Shown here in pieces: positions 21,773-32,440 of a stretch of DNA of 64,000 nucleotides. Made by a program: the position numbers and the translations under genes. Positions within the stretch are counted from its first letter, which is position 1, and the number at the start of each line of letters is the position of its first letter. Location: contig CM023448.1 in the NCBI GenBank assembly GCA_013339765.2, positions 22,461,295-22,525,294 on the forward strand, read 5' to 3'. Source of the DNA: Haemaphysalis longicornis (lineage: Eukaryota > Arthropoda > Arachnida > Ixodida > Ixodidae). Below the pieces are notes generated by a model. It worked only from the letters and a program-made list of their open reading frames with translations, had not been told where the DNA came from and did not search any database.

Positions 21773-22680
21773 ACGCTGTATCTTCATGGTGCAGCGAATG
21801 GGTGATGACTTTGAACATTAATAAATGTAAAGTAATGCATGTATCACGCACCAATGCACCTTCCTCACCTACACCTACAGAAACATACTCTGACGTCGTA
21901 AGCTCTCTTACAAGAACCTATGAGTCTATATTTCAAATAATCTTTAAATGGATCCACACGTTACGTATGTATCAAACAATGCTAACCGCTTATTAGGATA
22001 CTTGAAGCGCAACTTTTCGTCAATCTCTTCTAGCATCAAGCTACAACTCTATAAAACACTTATTCGCCCAAAGCTAGAGTATGCGGCCTCAATATGGGAC
22101 CCAGCCTACGAATTTCTAGTTACAGGGGTAGAAGCAATCCAGACCCGCTCGGCTCGTTTCATACTGTCTAACGATCATCGCACTGCTAGTGTGTCTTCTA
22201 TGAAATCAACATTGTTTCTGCCTAACCTGTCGTTGCGCCACAAGATGCTTCGATTAACTTTGTTTCACAAAATTTATTTCCACATGTATCTTCACGATTT
22301 TCTTTTATCAGCCCCATCTTACATATCACGCCGCGTCGATCATCGCTACAAAGTTGCGCCGTTCCCCTGCCAAACAAACGCATTTTATCATTCATTTTTA
22401 CCCCTCACTGTGAGTGAATGAAATCGCCTTCCCGAACCGCTAGTGTCGATACATGATAACAAGCTATTCAAAGCTGCCCTACTTGCGCATTTTTCTGATG
22501 TTTCATAGGTCTGGATTTCATGTTTAAAACGGTAATATTTTCTTGATTGTTTTGGACATGGTCTTATGTCCGCATCATATGCTGCACTACTTGTTTATTG
22601 TACAATTTTTCCCCACTCCCCTCTGTAATGTCCTCAGTGACCTTGAGGGTATTTGAAATAAATAAATAAATAAATAAATA
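21773..22680 (+). pseudogene. CR1-b ORF2 C-terminus and (AAAT)n tail
   Basis: It continues the RT thumb region: WVMTLNINKCKVMHVS, then VTYVSNNANRLLGYLKRNF and PKLEYAASIWDP. The C-terminal tail ends near 22505, followed by a 3' UTR and five copies of AAAT ending at 22680. Frameshifts lie near 21900-21950 and a stop at 22419-22421. Directly beyond the tail, CR1-a resumes on the other strand. Confidence 0.8.
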
Positions 22681-24390
22681 GACACAGAAATTAGGGGAAT
22701 ATATTTATCAACCAAACTAATGATTTTGTTTCTGAAGAGAACTCAGTTTTCGATGACTGATCGGTACGGGAAAGATGGAAGAAAAACCTGATCTTAAAAA
22801 CTTCCAATTCATCATTCATACCTTCATAATTACCTTTGTTATAGTCCCGAATTTTTTTAACAGTACTATGTAATACGTGGGTTGGGAGGCTAAGTGTTAT
22901 TTGAAGTAGCTTATGGTCACTGAAACCATCTATGCGCTGTATACACTAACAGTTTCAGGAGCGTTAGTTAAAATTAGGTCTAAAATGTTTGTACCCCGAG
23001 TCGGTTCCTTGACAACTTGAAACAGATTACTATCTAGGGTTAGACTTACAAATTCCATTGCTTCGTGGCAGGTAGAAGTTAAGAGAGACCAATCAATCTG
23101 GGGAAAATTAATGTCGCCGAGTAAGTATATATTGTCAGGAAAGCATTGCTGAATTACTGAATCAACGCTTTTGCGCAGCTCTTCTACAAACAAGTTATCC
23201 GTGTCGGGAGGGCGATAGCATACACCTATCAATATTTTTGTTGCTGATGTGATGCATGCGGTCCATACAATTTCAATAGTGAAGTCTGTATTGACGCCAA
23301 AGGATGACAGTGTTTTTTAATAGCTAGTAGAACGCCACCACCTTTTTTTATCGCGGTCATGCCTAAATATGTTGTAGGTGCTGTTATCGGGGAGAAGCTC
23401 GTGATCGGGCATATCAGAACGAAGCCAAGTCTCTGTTATTGTTAAAATGTCAGGGTTACTACCTTCTGAGAACGAGCAAAGCTGATGTTAGTAAAGCATA
23501 ACTGCATGAATGGTGACTTGTTCAAGTAGTCTGAACGCTTAGGTTCCGTTGCCTGTGCATGCTTTCTTAGCTACGTTTTGTGAAGAATAACGGAATCTGT
23601 TGCGTGATCATACATGTATGTCTCGTTGTCAATGCGCAGTTTGTCTACTGACAATTCTATCGGCTTCTTTAAGCGTTTGGCGAATTCAATTAATTGTTTT
23701 TCCTGGGATAACATGTAGATGGCGAGAAGTCCTCACCAATCGAAAAGTCGGTACCCTTTAGTTTATGCGCGACAGAAAGAACTTTTTGTTTGTCTTTAAA
23801 GGAACTTATTTTAGCAATGATTGGTCGCTGCTTATCCGTGTTGTACTTTCCCAGTCTATGTACCCGTTCAAAGTGGTCATTTGTTAGGGAGATGCTAAGT
23901 TTTTCAGAAAAGAAAGTTATTATTTTTTGCTATGATGTTGCCCAGTCTTCTTTTTCTTCGTCATCTATACCAAAAAAGAGCAGATTGTCCCGCCGTTGCC
24001 TGTTTTCTGCGTCATCACATCTCATCGTTATATACTGTAGCCTATCAGTAATATTGCGCAAAGACTCATTATGTAACTCTTTCCGTCAATTGCTTAATCT
24101 GCTGGTCAGCCATATCTTGCCTTTCCCGAACACTTTTCAATTCACTGAGTATCCTGGCCTGCCCAGCTTCTAGCCTGCCGACAACCTCCAGAACTGTGGC
24201 GACTTTTTTTTCATAGTAGGCCCAGGGTTGGTCTCGATATCGCCACAAACAATTAGTAACAGTTGAAACAGAGCATGACAAGGGTGTGCCGGAAGGCAGC
24301 ATGCTCGCCTCACAGAATCTAACAATGTCGCTGGGCACGACACCGCAATCAAAAAACCCTGTCGCTTCCCACGAGAATGTGAAATCAATG
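22681..24390 (-). pseudogene. CR1-a, 5' half: ORF1 with 2A-like motif, and endonuclease
   Basis: Minus strand. From 24388 it reads a hydrophobic lead (FQLLLIVC), GDIETNPGP (24218-24244) and, after a one-base slip in an A-run, a coiled coil (VLEVVGRLEAGQARILSEL). Then comes the RRM-like RRDNLLFFGIDDEEKEDWA (about 23990-23930) and RVHRLGK. ORF2 follows with CYRPPDTDN, LLGDINFPQIDW, ILDLILTN and DGFSDHKLL near 23230-22905. It ends in NKIISLVDKYIPLISV at 22681. The next residues of the protein are at 8419 downward, so CR1-b was inserted at this point. Several stops and frameshifts are present. Confidence 0.8.
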
Positions 24391-24833
24391 CACTACTGTG
24401 ACCGCTGCGCGTTTCGTGGCCCCCGAGCCCACCGCCTGCGGCGTCGTGCCCAAGAATCTCTTCACCGTATCACGGGAAACACGATGATAACCCGGTTAAG
24501 CCGAGACGGGAGTCCGGTAACCCCACCCCCCGTGAAAGTGTGCATTACATTAAAGAAAGACTAACTGATGTGCGTCCGTGTGCTTAATTTCGGTTAGGTC
24601 TTTTTTTGTTCTTGTTCGTTTTGTTGTTGAATTGGGGGATTGTGAGGCTGCAAAACGCTAGACGGCAGGCAAACCCCGGCAGTGAGGCCGCGAGGCGGTG
24701 AAATCGCATCAAGCGATCAGCCCGAAGCTGCCGACGCGCGGTTTAAGCGCGACTTTTAACGAGATACTTCGGGCCTCATTTTGCGACGGCGGGTCTGTCG
24801 GCGAGCAGGAAAGACCGCCCTGATCCCCCGTCC
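24391..24833 (-). other. CR1-a 5' UTR, unique part
   Basis: This is GC-rich sequence between the start of CR1-a ORF1 and the tandem units at 24834-25600. It has no coding signal. It is assigned to the CR1-a 5' UTR by position only. Confidence 0.35.
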
Positions 24834-25600
24834 GCAGTTGTCAAGAGCACCTCCGCGACCGGTGACTCATTCGAAAGAGGAAGCGCGTCAACACCGATTG
24901 CCTTTACAGTGTCAGTCACGTAAGAGTGAGCGTCAATGGTCAATCAACTTATGCCACCTGCGAGTTAGTCATCGAACTTTGTTGTCACGTAGCGCCACCT
25001 GCGTGAGGCTCATCGAAAGGGGGCACGTATCGGCAGACAAACGGGATGGTGAGACCCACGGCTTTTCAGCTTCGCCCATCAAAGCTTTTAGCCGGGCGCT
25101 CACCCGGGGGTGGTGACGATATTTTAGACGAGGTGCCGTAGGCATCTCTTTCCCACCAAACGTGGCGAGCGCGCGCTGCCGCCGCCTGCGCGCCCTCCGC
25201 TCCGCAGCCTTGTCAACAACCACCTCCTCCATCCGGTGACTCGTGCAAGGAAGCGCGTCAACAGCGATTGCCTTTTATAGTGTCAGTCACGTGCGAGTGA
25301 CGTCATCATGACGTCACTCACTACCAGCGCCACCTGCGAGTAAGTCATCGAACTAGGCGGTCACGTAGCGCCACCTGCGAGTGAGTCATCGAACTAGGCG
25401 GTCACGTACCACGAGACACAAGGGATGGACAGACCCACGGCTTTAGCAGCTTCGCCCCTAAAAGTTGTAGGCGGGCGCTTATAACCGGTGGTGGTGACGA
25501 TATCAGTTGACGATCCCGGTAGCCAGGTGAGGGAACTCTTTCCCTCCAAACGTGGCTGTGCACAGAATGATGTCGACTGGAACTGAAGCTGGTTCTGATT
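24834..25600 (-). repeat. Tandem pair of about 370-bp units upstream of CR1-a
   Basis: Two diverged units start near 24834 and 25204. Shared blocks include GGTGACTC, GGAAGCGCGTCAACA, GATTGCCTTT, TGTCAGTCACGT, GAGACCCACGGCTTT-like and GGTGGTGACGATAT. Within unit 2 the block GCGCCACCTGCGAGT recurs with a 44-bp step at 25329-25415. A perfect 11-bp hairpin GAGTGACGTCA-TCA-TGACGTCACTC lies at 25295-25319. By position these could be repeated 5' UTR units of CR1-a; an independent tandem repeat is the alternative. Confidence 0.5.
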
Positions 25601-25681
25601 GGCACTGCTGCCAAGAATCGGGAGCCCACGAGCAGTACAGCCTGTAAATACAGCAGTGGTAAGCGACCCATTCTCGATGCG

Positions 25682-26418
25682 GTGTCGTGCCCCTTACAGC
25701 GCCTCAAACACAGCACCAATCAAATCATACACATGATCAGGCGAGTTGCCACCAAGAAGCGAGGCCTCAAGGAATTCGATACCTTTCGAATAATTCAAGC
25801 TTTTGTCCTCTCGAGAATCACTCACGTTAACTGCTGTCTGTGCCTACGAAAGGAGGACATAACGATGCTTTATATAGTGATTAGAAAGGCGGTTAAGCAG
25901 GCCGTTCGTCTTCCCATGAGTGCGTCCACAGAGAGGCTGCTTAGCACGGGGCTCCACAACACGGTGGAAGAGCTGATAGAGGGCCATCTTTCTAACCAGA
26001 AGCTCCGAATGATCGGAACTGCGGCGGGTCGCCGCATCATTCACCAGTATGGGTGGGCAGCACAGAATGTCACTCCGCCTGATGTACTACTTGACTCTGG
26101 GCGACGAGAACTGAAGATGGTCCCTTTCGTTAAAAATATGAACGCCTCACGTGACCAGAGTCGCCGACAAGCACGGGCTCAAGCGCTCCATTGGTGAGGA
26201 TCATGCAGCGATATTTACAGACGCCTCCCAACACCGAGGGCAGCAGTACGCCATCATCGTGGCTACCTCCAGAACCAACCTCGTTGCCTTTGCCTCACTC
26301 AGAGATCCATCGCCTTTGTTCTCACTCAATTAGGGACTCGGAAGGTAGTCGCCGACTCTCAACAAGCCTACCGGAATTACCATTTCGGTTGGGTGTCCCA
26401 ACTTGCATTGCGTGTGCT
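25682..26418 (+). pseudogene. LINE-A1, central portion: RT end and RNase H
   Basis: It resumes the LINE left at 6266. The flanking GTGTCGT (25682-25688) resembles GTGACGT at 6260-6266. The frame 25682-26197 encodes HMIRRVATKKRGLKEFDTFR, RLLSTGLHNTVEELIEGHLS and WAAQNVTPPDV, ending in a stop where a frameshift precedes the RNase H motif IFTDASQHRGQQYAIIV (26205 onward). The last part, from 26191, belongs to the duplicated 5.1-kb block. Confidence 0.75.
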
Positions 26419-27052
26419 AAAAAAAATTGCCCCCACCTGCCCGAAGGGAATCGTGAGGAAGTGCGAATGCATTTCTTGCGCCGAGAGTACACGGCGTAGT
26501 AATTCTGACATCGCCTTGAGAGGCGCCCAGCCAGCGAACGGTCTAAACTGGAGCAGAGCGAGCAGGAGACTGTAGCGAGAGAGCGCGCGCGAGCCGACCC
26601 ACGGAGGTCTGGCGGTTTATCGCTGCATATAAAGGGGGGTACGCCGCGCTGAGCGCGCCGAGCCAGGTGGCTGAGAGAGAAGGCGAGCGCAAGGGGAGAG
26701 GGACGCGCGCAGCGGCGCACGGCAGCTGCAGTCGAGCGAGGGGAGAGGAGGTGCGGGTGCGTGACGTCACGGCGCGGGGAGGGAAAGTGACACGCAGCGG
26801 CGCACGGCAGCTGCCGGGGAGAGGGGTGGAGTGTGTGACGTCACGGCGCGGGGAAGGGAGAGGGATGCGCGCGGCGCACACCGCCGCGCCGCGAGGGAGC
26901 GGTTGAGGGGCGTGTCGTCACGTGGTGAGTGACGTCACTGCGCCGTTGCTACCGACGCTCCTCTCCGCTCTGCGCCGTTGCTAGGCTGCGGACGCCGCCG
27001 CCGCCGGCGGTGGATGGTTTGGGGTCGCTTATAAAGTGCATCACACTTAAAA
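26419..27052. mobile_element. GC-rich non-autonomous element, copy 2
   Basis: It is inserted at an A-run in LINE-A1: GTGCTAAAA on the left, TTAAAATCC on the right, both matching the uninterrupted LINE-A2. It begins CCCCCACCTGCCCGAAGG, then AAGTGCGAATGCATTTCTT, and ends AAAGTGCATCACACTT. The inside is a GC-rich array with units of about 90 bp that repeat GCGGCGCACGGCAGCTGC and TGACGTCACGGCGCGGGG. Three GTGACGTCAC sites (CRE-type palindromes) occur between 26760 and 26940. It is related to 16711-17333. Confidence 0.6.
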
Positions 27053-27805
27053 TCCGCCCCCAAACGGTTCCATTCAGCTCATCTGGACACCCGCTCACGC
27101 TTCCACGGAGGGCAAAGAATACGTACACAAACAATCCTGCGCTTTTACCCCCCGTGCTACGGAGCTGCACCAGGGCAGTCACGCGCTTGTCTCGTTCAGG
27201 GACATAACCCAGCATTATCGCCTTCAGAGACAGACCCTACCTTCGCTTCACCCGAGCGTTTCGAGAGAATAACCGACCACCCTACGTCTCATACAATCCG
27301 GCTCCTTCCCACACCCGGACGCGTCTGCCCTTAATCCACCCGAATCGCTGTGACGCTGAATGTAAATTTTGATATGAGGTAGGGACACTACGCCACATAA
27401 TCGGGGTGTGGTGGTGTAGTCTTGAGCACGCTCCTCTCCATCCGTAAACTACCCAACCGCCGATCTCGTCGCCTCCGTCCGCGGCGGCAGAGACGCAGAA
27501 GTTAGATCGTCTAACACCGGGTTTGAGCTTACTTTAATTTTATAAAAAAGAGTTTCCACTCATGTGCTACACCAATACAACTCAACCAACCACCGTTCAT
27601 GCATCATGCTTTGATTTAATCTTACCAACAATATCTCTTTGAAGTAATAAAGGGCGTGGTTAAGTGCATTTCACTTCTCTCTGGCGTAACTATTTGTATA
27701 GCTACGTGAGTAAATTTAAGTGACGTCGCATGGGTAATCGTTGTGGGTGCCGTTTACAGCTTTGCTTTCTAACCCCATTCACAGGGTGGATTGGCGCAAA
27801 TTTTT
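27053..27805 (+). pseudogene. LINE-A1, 3' end
   Basis: It matches the reverse complement of 9111-10035, with an internal deletion near 27455-27470. It includes the frame HSAHLDT-like segment after CAAACGGTTCC, the C-terminal region and the 3' UTR, ending near GGGTGGATTGGCGCAAA. No intact frame remains. Confidence 0.65.
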
Positions 27806-29819
27806 TTGTTGTTGTTGTTTTCCGAAGAAAGCTTAGCGTTTCATCTTCATCATTCTCATCATCATGCCCGGGCATAGAAGGCTCCGCTTTAAAATACGGC
27901 TCTAATTCAAGCACAACAGGTGTTATTGCGATGGAATAGTAAACATATCGGGACCCTTTTACTACTTTGGAAAGGCAAGTTACGTTGGGAACTTCGTTTG
28001 TTGCCCTGTGTTTCGTTGAGAGCTGTGTTTACGTGGCGTTTAAAGTTTCGTTCACGTTGCCTTAGCGTGTCCAGTCTCTCCTTCCGGTCACTGTTTTTTG
28101 CTGTTGTGGTAGTGTTACATCACGCACAATTGAGCCCGCGTTGACCGTTGGGAATCCATGAGAAACGCCAGACGTCTCGGGCGCGCCGCTAGTTGGACAT
28201 GCTTGAGTTGCCGCAGGCTCGTGAAAATGATAACCCCTCTTGTTTGTGCCGACGAAGCAAGGAAGTACTGCTAAATGATAATGGGTCAGGGCCGAAACAT
28301 ATGACAATAATAGGAATAGTTATTTTATGAGCGTGTGTTATTCGCGTAAAATGTTGCAGGAACAAGTTTACCGCAATCAATCTGCTTTGGTGCGGACAAA
28401 ATCACCAATTAATAAGCCAATTAATCTCCCAATAATTAAAAAACTCATTTACATAGCGACCCTGCACCGTCTTCATATTTTCAGTATAAATTTCACCGCT
28501 AGTGCGACTTCTCCCTCCTTCCGCTCACCTCTTCGCTCATTTTAATTTAGCGGACGGATAGTTCCCACCGCTTTTCTCTGTGCCCCTGCAGTTTCCCGTT
28601 GGAACAGCATTTCCGAGCGGGCGAAGCGGGCAACAAGCCAAGAGGCGGATGTTTTCACTGGTCGCCAGTAACCTTCGGAAGGCAGCCCGCGGGCGCTAGA
28701 TACGACGGCGGCCCAGAAGCGACGCGGAGCTGTTGTATCTGGGAGCTTGAGTGGAGTACACGACCGCTGGCCTTGGCCGCTCAGGCTGCGGGCATTTGCG
28801 CAAAACGCCACCGTCTCCTCCGGCCGCAGCAATCCGTGTTGCTGTAAGTTGTGTCTATTGAAGGCGCTGATCTGTTGCGGTTCGCCACCTGTGTGCGCTC
28901 GTTCAGTGGAAGTGAAGCTGGCGGCGACAAGAGGGACCCGTACTACTGACCCCGGTACGTGCACACACGGTTTTTCACGCATCGGCCATGCTTCCAAAAT
29001 ATTCTTAGCACAAGCGCTATCATGAAAGGCATTCAAGCTAGAAAGAACCCATTGCAATTAAAGTGCTCACTACAGAAGAAAACGTTTATTTGTTGTGAAC
29101 GACGGCAGCAGGAGTTTGAGCACAGGTTTTGCCTACAATTAACTGAAACAAAATTTAAGTGTGCTTCAATAAGGCGAACACGACTGGCCACGCTCGAGTG
29201 AGGTGAAGCGCAGGTTCTTCGCTATCGTATTTTTTTTATTGGCTACTTTAACAAGACTGACGTTCGTGGAAATTGCCTAGCAAGGCTCTTTCTTGCTCGC
29301 CAGGCGTTACTTTGCTCCGGGACTACCTCAATTGAGATTCAATTTTTCGCTGCCGTCGAGGTAGACGCTTTGGAGTCCATCGCAGTAGAGGCAGTAACGA
29401 CAGCATACGCGGGCCCAATGGCTGCCTATTTTGTCCTCTGATTATCATCATTCATGGTTCCTTCAAGGCGAAAGCCTTAAGTACCCCATTCTGCGAAAAA
29501 GCGCCGTTATTGTTGCTTTAGTAGTTCCCTATCAATAATATGCACCACCAGCAGCAACGAGTAAATTCAAAACACATGCGTAATTCGGTGAGATTTCAAC
29601 CCGGCTATGAACAGTAGCAGCCCAGCCCTCTCCCCAGCTGTGCTATCTACGTTTTTTTTTTTTCTTCATTGCCTTAGAGACAACGAAAGCAGTAGAACAT
29701 CAGCCTTAAAGTCTGATGAAATTAACAAACAACCAAGAGTGAAAGTCACCTTTTCGTTTACTTTCTATACTGCCAGTTCGTTTATCAGCAACACTTCATA
29801 GTATTCCCCCGTCGTAATT
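27806..29819. other. Unidentified part of copy A
   Basis: Only short ORFs (under 175 codons) without recognisable domains are present, and they are repeated with indels in copy B. A (GTT)n run lies at 27808-27820 and T-runs near 29650. The same sequence is at 44231-46242. I see no gene. Confidence 0.4.
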
Positions 29820-30034
29820 ACCCGCCGCGGTGGTTCGGCGGCTGAGGCGTTGTTCTGCTGAGCCCAAGGGCGCGGGTTGGATTCCCGGCCGTGGAGGCTG
29901 CTTTTCTGTTGCAGGCGAAAAGCGTCAAAGATCCCCCCCACGTGGTCGACATCAACTCAGAGCACGGCGGGCCTCGTAGGTCAGCTGTGGCTTCCAGCTG
30001 TGGTTCAACCCCACAACCAACCAATCAACCAACC
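29820..30034 (+). repeat. tRNA-derived SINE (Ruka-like), copy in A
   Basis: It starts CCCGCCGCGGTGGTTCGGCG, with an A-box-like TGGTTCGGCGGCTGAGGCG and a B-box GGTTGGATTCC. Then come TGCAGGCGAAAAGCGTCAAAG and a tail rich in CAACCAAC units. Length is about 215 bp. An identical copy at 46244-46458 moved with the segmental duplication, not by transposition. It is related to 4226-4455. Confidence 0.75.
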
Positions 30035-31325
30035 AACTTGCCGTAGTGTACATAGGCACGTGCTCTGCAAAATAAGTACTCCCAGATAATGGTTTCCACT
30101 TCAGAGTATCGAGTACCCACATTAGCTCCTCCATTAGCTGTGCAGGCCTAAAATAAAGGACAAGTCGCACGGTACGGCCTCAGGTTTGGCATCAACGAAT
30201 CGAAGGCCGTCTGAACTGTGCTATGTACGCATGTTGCCAGCTTAGAACAAATGTTGTTCGTTTTTTTTCGAGGCCAAGTTGGGGGGTTGGTGGGGAATCG
30301 AGAGCTTTAAGGGTCTGAATGCCCACTTCCCAAAAATTCGTAAACTAGGATTGGGAATGTAACAAGTTTCAGGACAGTGGTGTTGCCGCCCGATACATAG
30401 CGTGATGGCACGTCAGTAAAACAGGTGCCCACCATCCGCACAGAACCCTGGTTGTACGGAAGCTGTGGCGTGTGTCAGGGTCCGCTGGCTCGCGCAAACC
30501 CTGCCGTTAGACAAAGAAACGGAAGGGAAGAAAGAGAGGCATACACAACGTAACTGAAAAGAAGCCGGCTGAAGCATTCGCGTCAAAAACAAAGAAACGA
30601 AAGCGGCGAGAGAGATGCGATTACGGTCAGCAGCAAAAATAAGTTGTTTGTAAGTATCACGAGGTTGTCGCTCTCAAAGCACGTACCCACTATAGTACCC
30701 CGAGGGAATCGTTTTTTTCGATGTCGTCGTTCTCTTCTAGATATATTCTCTTCATATTTGCCTTGTTTGCCATGCATTCGTGTTTGGTACTTATCTAAAT
30801 AAGCGCATGCTCAGGCTATTCCTCGTAGCGTCAGTGCATGTCCTTAATACACGTTTCCATGTCGAAGGTCACTACGTATTTACTTACGTCACCTCTAATT
30901 GGGTGAAGCTGTGGTTTGGCCACGGTGTAGGCGATGCGTGTTGGACTCGTGTTTCGCAGGCCTCAGGAGTGAATCACAGACCCAAATTGACCCCACTTTT
31001 CACAGCTTTTATTCCCCCTGAACCGTGAGCTTTTTTTGTAGCTGTCGCCCGGTCACGCCGGCGCCGAACACCGTATTTTTGTGTAACTAGAAATTCATTT
31101 TTTCCTCTTTAAGCAACCTGCTGCAGTTGCTCAACACCACCTGTCTGCCCGCCTTTGGTAGCTGATGCTACATCGGGCTACATCGGCCGACACCGCGCGT
31201 CGGCCGCCGTCGAAACGTGTCGGCGGGGCTCCTACACTCGCGAAGGGCGGCTTTACCGCAGCAATCCGGATAACAAGATGGCGGGCGGTCGCGCAACTCT
31301 TAGCTCCCTGCGGGAGCTATGTAGA
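30035..31325. other. Unidentified distal part of copy A
   Basis: No coding potential was recognised. Near the right edge a perfect hairpin (TAGCTCCC-TGC-GGGAGCTA) lies at 31301-31319. The matching interval in copy B is 46459-47742. Confidence 0.4.
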
Positions 31326-31739
31326 GGAACTCTAGTACAGATGGTTAACCAGCTTATCTGCAACTTGAAGCCGGTGCGAACCATTGCATTTTGACACTCC
31401 ACCACCCTCACCACATTATTGCTTGAGCTGTGGCTCGCGCCCTAGCGGGCTGCGCACGTGCTTCCGCTGCGATAAACCGAGCCCTTCTCACCCCTTACTT
31501 CTAACAGTAACTTCTAACAGTAACTCCTTACTCCAGCGTGTTCTTTCGCGCATGCGCATCAGGTTGCGCCGGAGGGGTTTTTTGAGTGCACAGGGCCGGC
31601 GGATTTTCCATTCACGTACCTATTTAAAGCTTGGCTTTAGGACACATGACAGCTTCGCTCTAATAGTATTTCAAACCGGGTTTCCAGAGTACCACAGACA
31701 CACAGAAAACAAGTGCGGTTAAAAACAATAAACATAGGA
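31326..31739. other. Interval without recognisable feature
   Basis: The sequence is unique in this window, between copy A and a Penelope-like remnant. There is a short doubled motif, CTTCTAACAGTAA, near 31498-31520. No gene is seen. Confidence 0.35.
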
Positions 31740-32440
31740 CGAGGCGTAGACAGGACAGGCGCTAACTTTCAACAAAACGTTTATTGCAGAACCAGCGCAT
31801 ATAAACACGTCTGGCTAGCGTGAAGAGAGGAGGAAGGACCGGGAAACATCAAAACGGTGGGCGAAACAAGAAACGGTCACGTACCGCCTACGACAAGAAA
31901 TCGAGCTCAAGTTTCGATGAGGCTACAGAAGGCCTGCTGACGCATTGATCACCAGACCGTGCAATCGCTGCGGCTTCCACAATTTCTCTTGTCAGGCTTA
32001 AGCAGTGGAAATACAGGACAGTTGTTTGGTCGTACAGAGGATGACATGGGTTTCCCGAGGCACATTTTTTACAATGGGCAGCCAGCTGGCCGTCCGTAGC
32101 AACGCTCCTGACCTTGTTCTTGTGCTCTTGTATGCGAATGTTTAAGCATCTGCCGGTCTGGCCGACATAGTGTCTGCCACACGACAGAGAAATTTTGTAG
32201 GCAATGCTACGTAGGCATTTGACGAAGGCGTCTCTGTGCTTGATAGTGCAGATAGCCCAGAGTAGCAACACGATAGCTACCACTCGGGTATCTAGGCACG
32301 TTGCCATCAGAGGAACAAAATTTGTTGGCATCGCTGTTCCTTTCTTCGTGGCACGGACCTACTCGGCGTATTGGCCAGCAATTGCGAGCTTTCAAACGCT
32401 TATGTCACCGCTTCACACAACTCAATTCTAAACGTAAGGG
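31740..32440 (-). pseudogene. Penelope-like element, 3' part with GIY-YIG endonuclease
   Basis: The minus-strand frame 32331-31888 encodes FVKCLRSIAYKISLSCGRHY, then VGQTGRCLNIRIQEHKNKV, a zinc-ligand-like HCKKCASGNPC, and ends LTREIVEAAAIARSGDQCVS and LELDFLS. This is the C-terminal GIY-YIG endonuclease of Penelope-like retroelements, which nicks the target DNA. The 3' UTR extends to about 31740 with AATAAACG. The reverse transcriptase is missing (5' truncation near 32440) and a frameshift lies near 32331. It is a different family from the pair at 3.4-5.5 kb. Confidence 0.75.

Larger units (their letters stand above)
26191..31325 (+). repeat. Segmental duplication, copy A (5.1 kb)
   Basis: Positions 26191-31325 match 42631-47742 in the same orientation, with only scattered substitutions and small indels; the offset falls from 16440 to about 16417 bp along the length. 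The block holds the RNase H end of LINE-A1, the GC-rich element, the LINE-A 3' end, about 2 kb of unidentified sequence, a Ruka-like SINE and a further 1.3 kb of unidentified sequence. Upstream of 26191 the LINE continues naturally, so copy A is the likely source. It lies 5 kb before P450 exon 1. Confidence 0.95.

Noticed and set aside
25320..25415. Short repeated blocks as a CRISPR-like array
   Set aside because: Two to three imperfect copies in eukaryotic repeat DNA without spacers of uniform length or cas genes.
28542..29057. 171-codon minus-strand frame in copy A as a gene
   Set aside because: In copy B the frame is broken by small indels and no domain is recognisable.
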